Positions 16,476-39,400 of a stretch of DNA of 64,000 nucleotides are shown here, one piece after another. The position numbers and the translations under genes are program-made. The notes below the pieces were generated by a model. The model did no database searches, was not told the origin of the DNA, and worked only from the letters and a program-made list of their open reading frames with translations. This DNA is from Motacilla alba alba. Taxonomy: Eukaryota; Chordata; Aves; Passeriformes; Motacillidae. The stretch is taken from NCBI RefSeq assembly GCF_015832195.1, contig NC_052045.1, forward strand, positions 558,001-622,000. Direction: 5' to 3'. Position 1 is the first letter of the stretch. Each line of letters starts with the position of its first letter.

Positions 16476-17570
16476 GGTCCATGCCCGCTGCACACTGGGG
16501 CTACACCACAGACACCCCAAAACCTAACCCACAGCAAGGCTCCCGCTGCGGCAGACCCCCTTCACCCTGGCTGCCCCAGGCACAAAGCCTCCCGCTGCAG
16601 CAGCACAGACAGGCATTAGCATGAATAACAGCCCACACCTGTACAATCACACCTGCTACCTGCCAAACCACGGCAGAGTGCACGCCTGGCACTGCACACT
16701 TCACCGCGCTCAGATTTGCTATATTGAAGAGAAAAAACAAAAATGGATGCCACATGCAATTCACAGAAGTTGATGATTAGTGTTATTTCTAATCTAATCC
16801 CAGCTGGTATCTAAGGCTCTCTGTTAATGCTGAATGCTCTGTACACGCTGCTGATCAGATTATTGTTTGATATTGGGGTATTTTCCAAAAGCCCCTGGAT
16901 TTGCTCTTCCCTTCTAGCCACAGGGCGTTGGTTCTCAGAGTAATCTGATCATTGCACGTACCCCATGCAGAGAACACACTATTTCATTATTGAAGAAAAC
17001 CAAATTACACCACCATAAGCCTTCAGCTAAAACACGGACAAAAGAACAGAGAAATTAAGAAGGTTTTGTATTGAAAGTGTTTCTATGTTATTAACACCAT
17101 GACCAGATTGCCTTCAGTTAAGGTTAAGCACAGGACTCTGATGAAAGGCAATTAGAAAGGAAATGGAATGGGTTTTGTTTCCTCTAAAGCAATTCTTATA
17201 CCTGACAAAAGCTTGGGTACAAAATTAACTAAATAAATACATGGCACAGATGTTTAAAATCAACCTGTTTGACATGCCAAACATATATTTGAGCAGGACA
17301 AATGTGCCAGCTCAGCAGCATACTCCGTCTATTTACAGTCCCAGTCAGTAGGAATGAACAGTAACACCTGCATTTTCCTTCTTAAATGACATTTTTTTAG
17401 AGTTACCAAAGAAAACTCATGAAGTCTAAGAACAACCCCATTCTTAGTATTACAGAAATATTAACCTCTGATTTCTTTATATAGTTTATAACCTCTGCAG
17501 AGGATTAGTTACCAGGAAATACCTTCTCCTTTTTTCCTGTAAAAAAAAACATTGCTTAAATACATCTTAC
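16476..17570 (-). other. Intron just below exon U
   Basis: AT-rich unique sequence directly downstream of the U donor. No repeat or gene is seen. The abrupt change from the GC-rich arrays at 16.0-16.5 kb to AT-rich sequence makes conserved regulatory or splicing elements possible, but this is inference. Confidence 0.6.
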
Positions 17571-17601
17571 CTGAATAAGACTTTCTTATCCCCAAAGCCA
17601 T
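17571..17601 (-). CDS. FGF13: FGF13 alternative first coding exon U (1B, FHF2B leader)
   Basis: This very short coding exon encodes a ten-residue leader, MALGIRKSYS, plus one base of the next codon. The ATG is at 17601-17599. The exon ends TCA G, directly followed by a near-consensus donor (gtaaga, 17570-17565). Joined to the common second exon, which begins EPQLKG in this family, it gives the short U/B isoform, which lacks the sodium-channel inactivation particle. The human U leader, from memory, is MALLRKSYS, so this version matches at both ends but carries Gly-Ile in place of one Leu and is one codon longer. Phase 1 matches the S and Y exons in this window. Strand, gene order and donor agree with the other two exons. 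The match is short, so the call depends on position, phase and the RKSYS ending together. The 5' UTR and promoter upstream (above 17601) are not delimited. Confidence 0.88.
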
Positions 17602-28568
<10,967 letters not shown>

Positions 28569-28870
28569 GCAGCCACAGCCCCCAGGAACGCAGCCACAGC
28601 CCCCCAGGGATGGAGCTGTGCTGGCCCCTCACCTGCAGCCACAGCCCCCCAGGGATGGAGCTGTGCTGGCCCCTCACCTGCAGCCACAGCCCTCCAGGAA
28701 CGCAGCCACAGCCCCCCAGGAACGCAGCCACAGCCCCCCAGGAATGGAGCTGTGCTGGCCCCTCACCTGCAGCCACAGACCCCCAGGAACACAGCCACAG
28801 CCCCCCAGGGATGGCAGCTGTGCTGACCCCTCACCTGCAGCCACAGCCCCCCAGGGATGCAGCCACAGCC
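28569..28870. repeat. Composite 22/45-bp minisatellite
   Basis: Two unit types alternate. A 22-base unit contains CAGCCACAGCCCCCCAGGAA. A 45-base unit adds GGATGGAGCTGTGCTGGCCC and CTCACCTG. Frames on both strands are artefacts of the array. Confidence 0.92.
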
Positions 28871-30348
28871 CGGCTCCTGTGAGCCCCTCCGAGCCCCCAG
28901 CCCAGGCTGTGCTGGCCCTCACCTGGGTGCCTCCAGGGCTCTCCCCCTGCTGCCAGGCTCCCAGGCTCCCAGCCCGGTCATCCCAAACACAGCAGCTTTG
29001 TCTCTCACAGCCAGCAGAGCCCCAGCTCTTCCCACGGCGCTGCTGCTGCCCTCCTGTGTGCCCAAGGTCAGACCAGGGATCTCCAGAATGGCTTTCAGGC
29101 AAGGATCTGTGCACAACCTGGGACAGCTTCCTCCCGGGCCGTGTCTCTGCCACACAAAGCTCATGGTCTCGCATACCAAAGGACCGAGGCCAGATGTAAA
29201 ATCTGCAGATAAAATCTTTACAACCAGTACACAAATTCACAGTGGGTCATGCCAAAAACCTCCGATGTATAGCAAGCCTAATCTTCCTGAATAATTGTTT
29301 TCCTTCCCACCCCACACTGCTGTATTTTTCTCTATTTTAATTTATTTTAATAAAACATACATTTGTTTGGAAACAACATATATTATTGAGCTGTTTCTGG
29401 TTTAGAAAACAGAATCATTAACATGATATAGCACACAAGTGCATCTCCAGTTCGTGTTATTTTCTGCTTTGTCAGTTTGACTCAGTCTGTTCTAAATTGC
29501 ACAAGCTATTTTAATGCCTTTTTTGCAATTCAAATCTGCATTCTGTAAGTATAACTGAAAAGATAACAGTTCATTTTCAGTCTTGCACTCAAATCTGTTG
29601 AAGGAGGCTTTAGCTGAATTCTGTTATTTAAACTCTCTTTTTGATTATATTAATTTTAAAACAAATTTGTTCAAAAAAGCTAGTCAAAGAAAAAAGGTGA
29701 GGCTTGATTTGGAGCTTTTTCATGGGCCCGAAGGCCAGCGGGTTGCAGCAGGAGCAGGGAGAGGGATGCTCCAGAACAGTGACTGTGAACTGGGGCTGGG
29801 TGAGCGGAACTGTGCCCAGCCTGCTGGGTCAGAGCAACAACAGCACCAGGACTCCACCAGGGCAGACCCTGAAAAACCACCTGGGCAAGTCTCCTCCAGC
29901 TCTCCCTCCTCCCTTGGCCATCAGACTCTGGAGGGGATCTGCCTGTGCTTGGGCAAGCCTGTCTGCACTGACGCCTCTGGGCCACCCCACAGGGCTGCCC
30001 AAGGGAGCACAGCACCGAGCAGACACAGCCAGCTCCCTGCCTGCCCACACTTCTGCTCCTCTGGCTGAAGCCTTGGATCAGCTCCTCTATCACACAGCAT
30101 TTTGTCCTAATTTAAAGTGATAACTGTAAAAGAAATTTGTAATTTATACAGAACTGCCTTGGGTAATAATAATTCTCCTGACTCTGCATAATGCAGCGTT
30201 AGAAAATGACTCCATGCAGGGCCAAGGGAGAGCTGGAGTGGGAATGAGGGAGGGAGGGCAGGGCAGAGCCCAGAGCAGAGCCCAGAGCAGAGCCTGCAGC
30301 CAGGGCAGCACCTGGGCACGGCAGGGTGTGACAGCAGTGCCACCAGCA

Positions 30349-30605
30349 GGGCTGGTCACTCCCTGGGCTGGGCAGTGCTGGTCACTCTGTGCCCGTCCCT
30401 GGGCTGGGCAGTGCTGGTCACTCCCTGGCCGGGCAGTGCTGGTCACTCTGTGCCCATCCCTGGGCTGGGCAGGGCTGGTCACTCTGTGCCCATCCCTGGG
30501 CTGGGCAGTGCTGGTCATTCCCTGGGCTGGGCAGTGCTGGTCACTCTGTGCCCGTCCCTGGGCTGGGCAGGGCTGGTCACTCCCTGGGCTGGGCAGTGCT
30601 GGTCA
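30349..30605. repeat. 26/36-bp minisatellite
   Basis: About eight copies of CTGGGCTGGGCAGTGCTGGT followed by CACTCC, or by a longer spacer CACTCTGTGCCCATCC. Frames of 78-186 codons here repeat a Trp/Gly/His pattern and are not called genes. Confidence 0.93.
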
Positions 30606-33081
30606 TCATAGTGAGACATTTGAAAACAAGAGAAAAAATCAAACAGCTGAAGATGAAAGGAGGGGAGGCAGAAGAGCTTTTTCCTGCAGCAAGAATCCCC
30701 CAAGTCCTCTGCAGCGTGACTCCCCTTGCCTCTCTCTGAGCCTTGCACCTTGGTTCACTCACACGCTGCTGTAAAGATCTTTTTCTCTGCCACAGAGGCT
30801 GTCCCAGGAGAGCCCTGCTCCAAAATGTGGCTTCCCCCTGACACCTCCCCAGGGATCTCTCTGGAGATCCTCTGGCAGCTTCCTCAGCTCTGCTCTCAGT
30901 GACATCACAACTAAAACTTCCACCTGGTATCAGTGGAAAAAAAAAAATCTGCTTGTTTTGTGCCAGTGGGCTCCAAACCCAATTCCTGCTTCTCTGCAAG
31001 AGCAGATTTTGGGTTTCTTCAGGGATTTCTGAGCCTCAAGGGCCACTTCTGTCCACGAGAGCTGCATTTCCCCTGCAGCCTGCACCCTGCCTCCCCATCC
31101 CAGCTCTGGGCGAGCCCTGAGCACAGGCTCACAGGGCTCTGCTCCCCCTCAGCAGCAGCTCCATAGCCCATTTCCCCTTGTCCTTGCTGCTGAATTGCCT
31201 TTTGTCTCCAGTAACTTCTCGCTGCCTGTCCTGCCTCAGCATCTGGGCCCTCACTGACTGGAATTCTTCACTCCTAAGCTCATTATCTTCCATTTATCTG
31301 CACGGAGCTCTGCTGCCCTGTTACAACCCAGGTGCTCAAAATTAATCCCCATCATGTATCAGATTAAATTGTTTCTCATTATCTGCTTGACTCTCAATTC
31401 AGTACCATTTGTAAAACTACAACCTACTTTTCCATACTATTAATCAAGACTTTTTTTGTGACAAAAGCCACTGCATTGCAATCTGAATAATCTAAAGCAG
31501 TTCAAGCAATATTTCTCCTGCCAACCAAACTCAAATGTTTCCAGATTTCTCTTTTCCCTTCCTTTTGAAGTCCCTCTCTGTAATCAGCCATTTGAAACAT
31601 GAATTTAGTGCATTTCATGCCCATTTCTCTAACTTGTATTGTCTCCCTATAGCTAAAGGTTCCCAGTGATCAATATTTAACATGATCAGATCAATCACAG
31701 CATATGCAGCTGTTTCAGGAGACCTGATAAAACAATTTCCTATTGCTTTTTAAAATGGATTAACAAGGCAATTTCCTCACTGCTGGGTGGGCCACAACCA
31801 TAGAGAGCACAGCCATGACCTTGCAGAGAGCACAATTCTCAGGATTAGGGTTAGGAGACATTAGGGGAAGGTCTGATGGTACTTCTGCTCTCAAGTTCTC
31901 CAGAACTTACAGGAACATTCTCAGAGGATTAATTCCATACTCCTGATTGCCATTCCCTCCACTGTATTTATCCTCTCATAAAATGGAGAAGAGGAGAAAT
32001 AACAAAAGACAGATACTTGAAATTGAATTGAAACATGGCCTTGTTCCAGAACAGAACAGCCTCGGTCTCTTGGGTCTGAGTTAGCAAAAGCACTTCAGCC
32101 TGGACTGAAGGGCAGGTCTGTCTGTCCACACCTGGGCACAGGAGGGCTCTCACTGCCACCCCACATGTCCCTGGCACCACCCCGCCAGCAGAACTCTGCA
32201 GACAAACAGTGGCTCTGCAATGCACTGACAGCAGCTGTCTGAACCCAGGTTCATGCACTAACTGGAGAGAACTCTCTGCTCTCTGCTGGGCCCCAGCCTG
32301 GAGTAAGGCTCCAAGCACGCCCGTGCCCAGGGGAGCTCCCCGGGGGCAGTGCCAGGAATGGGGATGGCAGAGATGCTCCTGCTCCTGTTCCCTTTCCCAC
32401 AGAGGCTGGGGCACACTCTGCCCTTGGACAGAGGCTCCACAGCTGCAGCAAGCACGGTGGAGGAACCTCCTTTCTGCAACACTCCACACAAATCAATACT
32501 CCATTAACACCCCTTGCTATCCTGGGGGCACTTCGAGGAAAATCTCCTTTTGTTTAAAAACACCAAAACCCACTCTGCCTAGAAAATCCAGCTAAAATGT
32601 GGACACAACAGAGGAAATTTAGGGTAAGTGAAGATGACTGCAACAACCATTTTTTCAGAGAAATTTTGTCTTTTGAGAGGAAAGCAGACCAACAAGACCA
32701 TGGTGCCTCTGGGAGATGGAATAACTTCCAAAGAGATGTATTTGGGTGGAGACAGTGATCTCCTCAGCCCTTGGACAGCACTCTCAGGCCCAGGGTGGGA
32801 CAGGATGCTCTGGGCAGGGCAAGGAGCTCAGGGTGGGCTCCTTCCAATGCAACCACCCCGTGGCTCCAAGTCAAAGCAGGCTCTGAGCCCAGCACCAGGG
32901 GCTGGGAGAGGCCGTGGCCTGCTCGGATGATCTGACATTGCTTCTGCCTCCAGTCAGCTGCACAGTTCAGGAACACCTCATGCCCTGAGGCTTAAAGCCC
33001 CTGCTGTGCCTGGTGGGGCTGTGCTGCACACTCCTGGCACTGCTCCTCCGCTCAGAGCTGCCGGGGCCAGGCACCCTGCTC

Positions 33082-33205
33082 CTCTGGGGCACAGACACCT
33101 CCCCAGCCTCCAGAGGAACCTCCCGGGGCACAGACCCCTTCCCAGCCTCCAGAGGAACCTCCCGGGGCACAGACCCCTTCCCAGCCTCCAGAGGAACCTC
33201 CCGGG
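33082..33205. repeat. 39-bp minisatellite, three copies
   Basis: Three near-identical copies of a unit with CCAGCCTCCAGAGGAACCTC then CCGGGGCACAGACCCCTTC. A length of 39 keeps frames open. Confidence 0.92.
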
Positions 33206-35053
33206 CCATCCCTCACCACGGCAGGCTCCAGGCACAGCTGAGCCTCAGGCTCCCCAGGAAGGCTGCAAGGAATGCAGGGCACCTCTTCCACAGAGCCAGC
33301 ACGAAGACCTGAGACAAGAGCATGGTAACAAGAAGAAAAACCAAGGATAAGGAGAAAGGTTTAGCTGCTACTTGGAGAACATTTGGTAAGAAACCCAAAC
33401 CTCCATCAGAGCAATTAAGGCAAAGCCATCCCGGGCTTTGCATCCTATCTTCTGCTGGGGCTCAGAACAATCAGGTTGCTCAGGTGTTTGTGCAGCATTA
33501 TCCTGGTCACCACTCTTCACTGCTGCTCCGAGCTCTCCACACAAAACAAATTAAAACCTGACTTACCCATGCCAGCACACACTGAAGAGTGGGCACAGGT
33601 GTGTACTCAGGTTTTTATTGTGTCGTGAGAGCTGAATTTGGCCAGCCCGAGTAGAGCAGTGAGAACTCAGACAGCTGCACCACCAACCTTTGCAGGAGGG
33701 ACTGCTGTGCCACGTGGAAATGTCAGGAGCGAAAGACAGCTGGACTAAAGACTTCTTGTGCACTAAGCTGAGCATGTTCTTAAGCTCTCCCTTCCCAAAT
33801 CAACCTGCAGGAATTATTTGGCACACTTGAAAAATGCGGCAGACAGCTTCAGAGCAGGAATATCCAAGATGCCTGGAAAGGATTTCTCCTTCTTTCCCTG
33901 TTCTCTTTGTAGGAGCTCAACACTGCGTCACTGGGGAGGGAGTACAGCCGAGGGCTGGGCACACTCTGAGTTCAGAACCTCTGCAGGTGGTTGTGCCTTG
34001 CAGTCTCCAGGGTTTACCGACATCTTTGTAATCTGGCTTTCAGAGAAAAAAGATCAATCTGTTTTCAAACAGGTGGCAGACAGAATCAAAGACCAGCAGC
34101 AGTACCCCTCCTGCTGCACAGACTCAGCCCAGCCAGGGCACCACAAAGATCTGCCACGGTCCCAAGCCTGGCACTCCGTGTTTGAGTGCCACAGACACTG
34201 CCCCTGACAAAGCCTGAGCAGTAATTATGATGGGCTGAGTAGCTGAGTAAGGGACAAAGAAAAACCTTCATTATTAATAAAGAGTCTCCTGATCTAAAAT
34301 GAGGACGGGCTGAAGAAGGAAGTCTGATGCTTTCTCAGGACAGTCATGGGATGGAAAAGTAGCAAGACAAAGGCCTTCCTCCATACAAGGAACACTCTTT
34401 GAAGATCTCAGAGTCCTTTAAAGATGAGATGAGAAAAGAATATCAGGGTGACTCATTTGGTCTAAATGTCCTACTTCAGCTATGCTAAGTGCCAGATACT
34501 GTCTCCATAGTGAATATTTACTTTGAGATTAGAACAAAATAGCGAGAGGCACAGATAAAAGACTTCTCTCAAAGGGTACACAGGTAAGGGAAGAGACAGC
34601 ATTTCTTTTTGGGTTGCCATGACCTGTGCAGGGGTAAGGCCAGGTCCAGTTTGAGAATTAAAAATCATTATCTTGAAATAAAAGTTCTACAACTGCTCCT
34701 AATGCCATTACTTACTTAGACTCTTCTGATGCATCAGAGCACAAATCTGGCTAACAACTGCACTACTCACACCTGCACCTTTGAATTCTACCACCAGGAA
34801 AACCCACTTCAGTAACCCACTCCATTATTAGCTACCTTCATTATGGACATTCCATCTTCATTTCCTCCAGCCACATTGTTCTGAGCTCTGAGCCTGGCCA
34901 ACAGCCCGGGGTCTGCAGGCACCAGCACTGAGCTGGTGTGTGCACACAGCAAGCAGCATCTCCCAGACCCTCCCAAAGGCAACAGCAAAGCACCCAGAGC
35001 TCAGGTGACTCGGCAGGCAGTGTTACTGCTACTGCTCCTGAGACATCTCCAAG

Positions 35054-35072
35054 TGATGATGATGATGATGAT
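35054..35072. repeat. GAT/ATG trinucleotide microsatellite
   Basis: Six uninterrupted GAT-type triplets. Confidence 0.9.
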
Positions 35073-35983
35073 CCTTCTCTTCCCTCTTTATAGGGGCAAA
35101 CAGCCCATTCCTCTGCTGCTCAGGACTCCTGTGATGACTGGCATGTTCAATCATGAACCACTGTGGGCCACATTAACTGCTGAGGGAGTAAGAAAAGAAA
35201 TCAAACTGAACCCTATGAGGGGGTTCTGATCTCATCTACAGACAAGTAAATATTGAGTAAATCTTGGATTTTGGTGGAATTACTCTGGATTTGCACTGGC
35301 TGAGCCCGAACCTGAGTCAGGCCCAGCCTGTGTTCAGGTAAGCTCATTAAACACCTCCCAACCCCTGTGACTCTGCTGGGAGCACTCGTGTTTAAAGTTA
35401 ATCTCGTGCTTAAAGGCTTTGGAGGATCAGGGCAGCAGGCTCAGCCACGGACAGGACTGAGCTGCTGTGCTGCATGGCTGAGCTCCTGCAGCAGAGCCAC
35501 CCCTGCCCCCAGAGCAGGAGCTGGCCGGGTCACCACCCAAGCCAAGGAGCTTCTCCTGGGGGAAAAGCCATCATGCTGGTGGCAGCTTCAGACCTCTGCC
35601 TTTTGGTGTCTGTCCCTCCCTTCAGATCATCCCTCACTGCAGATATGGTCCCCCAGCTGCAGCCACTCCACGTGCAGCCAGACGGGCAGGATTTAAGAGC
35701 TGACTTTCATTTAGTACAGGAGAGGGCTTAGGCATTGCTCAGCTGCTGGCCAGAGCCTGGGAACGAGGCAAGGGGAGAGCTCCACAATCCCCACAGCAGC
35801 ACCCGAGAGGGGCAGGAAGAAGCAGACTCAAGAACGAGGTTTTGCTGAGGGAGAGGGAATGAGGAAGGCACGGAGGGCCCAGCACCGGCCAAGAGCAGAC
35901 TGCCTGCCCTCCCTGGGAGGAGCAGCTCCAGGAGACAGCTCAGCGGCAGCAGGAAAGGGTTAAAAGGCAAGAGCACACACCAA

Positions 35984-36040
35984 GCCTTTGCTCTCCCAAG
36001 CCTTTGCTCTCCCAAGCCTTTGCTCTCCCGAGCCTTTGCT
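35984..36040. repeat. 18-bp repeat, about three to four copies
   Basis: Copies of CAAGCCTTTGCTCTCC at 18-base spacing, the last with CGAGCC for CAAGCC. It lies about 75 bases from the 26-bp array. Confidence 0.85.
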
Positions 36041-36116
36041 CTGTCTGCAGTGAGGAGACGGAAACAGCACTTGTGGAATGTGATTAGGGAAGCCTCACAG
36101 GCCATCCCCTGCAGGA

Positions 36117-36463
36117 GCTCCAGGTGTGAGCAGCAATGAGAGGCTCCAGGTGTGAGCACCAGTGAGAGGCTCCAGGTGTGAGCAGCAATGAGAGGCTCCA
36201 GGTGTGAGCAGCAGTGAGGGGCTCCAGGTGTGAGCACCAGCGAGGGGCTCCAGGTGTGAGCAGCAGTGAGAGGCTCCAGGTGTGAGCACCAGCGAGGGGC
36301 TCCAGGTGTGAGCAGCAGTGAGGTGCTCCAGGTGTGAGCAGCAGTGAGAAGCTCCAGGTGTGAGCAGCAATGAGAGGCTCCAGGTGTGAGCAGCAGTGAG
36401 GGGCTCCAGGTGTGAGCACCAGCGAGGGGCTCCAGGTGTGAGCACCAGCGAGAGGCTCCAGGG
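36117..36463. repeat. 26-bp minisatellite with CAGGTG in each unit
   Basis: About thirteen copies of GCTCCAGGTGTGAGCAGCAG followed by TGAGRG, in exact 26-base steps. Variation is confined mainly to CAGCAG/CAGCAA/CACCAG and the last bases. Minus-strand frames of 116-291 codons cross it and follow the repeat period. Each unit has one CAGGTG E-box-like hexamer. Confidence 0.95.
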
Positions 36464-39400
36464 AGCACCTCAAGCAGGGGGCTGGGGGGACACCTGTGGC
36501 TCAGGGAGCCAAGCACAGGTGCTGAACCTGCTCTCTGGTGTCCCACTGCTCTCCATGTCCTGGACACTGTGCCTGCTCCACGTGGCTCATTGTGATTCCT
36601 CACCGGAACACAAAGTCATTTTTAGCTCTGAACAATATGTAAAGTTCAAAAACCTCTCACAATTCTCTGATTCCAAACACAGTTCTCCTCGCCCTTCTCT
36701 AAAAGGCAGAAATACACTGCATTACCATAATGAAATGGGTGAGCAGGGCTAATAGGGCTGGTTTGCTCTGGAAGAAAAGGATGCAATTAGAGTGCCAAGT
36801 GACAGTGCCCTCACGATGCTCGGAGCACCCAAGGGACATTCTGTATTACAGCAGAAAGGCTCCACATTTCTGCTGGGGACACAAGTGCACAGGGAGCAGG
36901 TGGAAGAGGCAGCCTCCACACCATGTGTGAAACATCCTCCCTCTGCCTCACCCCCAGGACTCCTCTGCCACTCACTCCACTGCCAGGGATGAGGATAACA
37001 AGCCATTGTCAGGGGCAACCACAGAGCTGCTTGTTTCACATTAGCATCCTTAACATTTTCTATCTAATCAGATTTCCTGTTGGTTGAGGAGAGCTGCCTT
37101 TCCTCGTTACCAGCTGCTATCCCAGATTTGCCTCTCCCCATCCCCAATTCGTATTTTGCCATGCTTGTCTGCTTTTCTGTGTAAAAAGGTTATGAATGCC
37201 TGGAGGGAGACTAAATGTTACAAAAAAAAAATAGAAAAAAGGCAAAAAAAAAAATCCCACATGAAAACAGAACTATGGGCGAGTGTCCAAGACTCTTGAC
37301 TGTGTGACTGTGACTAACCAATGGGTGTTTTTAAAAAACATTTCTCTCATTTTATTCCCTTCCCTGCATGTAATAATACAACTCAAATTAGTTTTCCAGG
37401 AGCTGACTCCTTTTTATGTAACCATGTTTTATACAGATAGCAGCAGCAGCTTATGTTTAAACTATTTAAGAGAACAAATAGCTGCAAAATGTACTTCAGA
37501 TGGCCCTTCTGCTAGCAGTGTGTTCCTGGCTTGAGGGAAGCTACAAACACTCTGTATTTTGCTGCTGCTGCGTGGATGCAATTGCAAACAATGCCCAGTG
37601 CCCACAGGAGCAGCACCCAGGCAAGGATGTCAGCTCTGCTGGCTTTACTGCCCTGCAGAGACCCACGACACCGCACACTGAGGAATGACTTTGACAACAC
37701 AAAGCTGGGAAGAGGCAGAACGAAGCAGCAGCTCAGCTGTCACCACAGCTTCCCTAGCACAGGGAGGGCAGCACCACAGCCCAGGCCAGCAGCATCCCCC
37801 TGCTGCCACGGGGCTCAGGGGACACCTCACCTGTGGGGGGATCTCCTCGCTGTGATCCCCATCTCTTCTCCTTCCTCCCACTCCTACCACTGGCTGCAGC
37901 TGCTGGCCAGGGAGCCTCTGTGTGTCCTGCAGGCTGGTTCCCAAGGATCTGCCCTGGAGCTTTCCTCCAGTGCATCTGGGGCACGTGGGGAACAAAGATG
38001 AGGCTGCTGGCAGGTAAGGAGGTGTGGGCAGAAGAACAGGAAGCCAAGGCAGATCAGTTCAGGAAACATGGATCTCATTTCCTCATTCCACTTGTGCTTT
38101 TAGAAACAGGCCCAGGAGGTGAGAACTGATGGGCCACCAGGCTCAGACACCAGCAAGAGGGGGCACTCATCTCCCAGCAAACAGCAGAGCTCCCCAGACA
38201 CCCCTACCAAAAGCCTGGAAAATCTTTTACCTGGTGTCATCCCACCTGCCTAGGGAGTCCAAATCCTGAACGATAAATGAGGCTCCCCAAGCACTACCCC
38301 TGCATGAAAGTCATTAAAAGGTGCAGAGAAATCCAGCATCTAAACTAGAGTTGTGAAGCTAGAAACACGCAGGCTTTACTCTGGTCCCATGCCAGCATCC
38401 AGCAGATTGAAAAGGTGCATTTTTGTACTCTCTGTGGAGTCTCCCAAGTCTGCAATTTTCCATAAAACTTCCATGATGACATTTCACTTGGAGAACTTGG
38501 CTAACAGCTTCCTAGTTGTCATACTTTCCAGTACCTTCAAAAATGTGTAATTTATGTCACAGTTACAAGTTTAAAGATTCCTTTTCCTTTATCCTAACAA
38601 CACAACGGAGCTGTTAGCTGCTGGGCTCACACTGGAAGGGATTTGTGCTAGGATTTGCTTCAGCCACTCCATTAACTTCGACGGACTGTGGCAGGCTTTG
38701 CATGGAAAGCACAGCTCAGATCACCTCACAATCAACATTTTTCAAGCTCCATGCCAACAAACCACTGAGGATGGCACACATCAGTCTTTCAGTGGGTCGA
38801 GTACCACTTTCCAAGCAATTCACAGATTCTGAAGAAAAAGACGAATGCAGCCCAGGCAACCTGAGCTACGAGAGAGGCTAAAAGGATTCCTGATCAGATG
38901 TTCTCCCTCCCGTGCTAGAGACAACATCTGCCAGAGAAACACACGCAGAAATCACACACCCACAAAGGCTGCTGCCCCTCTGAACCCCCGCCCCCAGGGG
39001 TCACAGGACAAGCCAGAGTGGCCACGGCTTCCTGTGCCTGCCTGGGAATGCAGCACGCCTGCAGGAGAGGAGGGGGGACACACAAGCAAGAGACACTCAC
39101 CCTCGGCATGGCCACAGGGGATGGCAAGCCTCTTCCCTGGGAATGAGCACCAGTGCCATGGAGGAAATGCCTTCCCTGGGAATGAGCACCAGTGCCATGG
39201 AGGAAATGCCTTCCCTGGGAATGAGCACCAGTGCCATGGAGGAAATGCTCTCCCTGGGAATGAGCACCAGTGCCATGGAGCAAATGCCTTCCCTGGGAAT
39301 GAGCACCAGTGCCACGGAGGAAATGCTCTCCCTGGGAATGAGCACCAGTGCCATGGAGGAAATGCTCTCCCTGGGAATGAGCACCAGTGCCATGGAGGAA

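Larger units (their letters stand above)
28871..36116 (-). other. Intron between exons Y and U, middle part
   Basis: Unique sequence apart from arrays at 30349-30605, 33082-33205 and 35984-36040 and a GAT triplet run at 35054-35072. The stretch 31160-32000 is AT-rich and featureless to me. A single TTAGGGTTAGG occurs near 31845. Confidence 0.6.
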
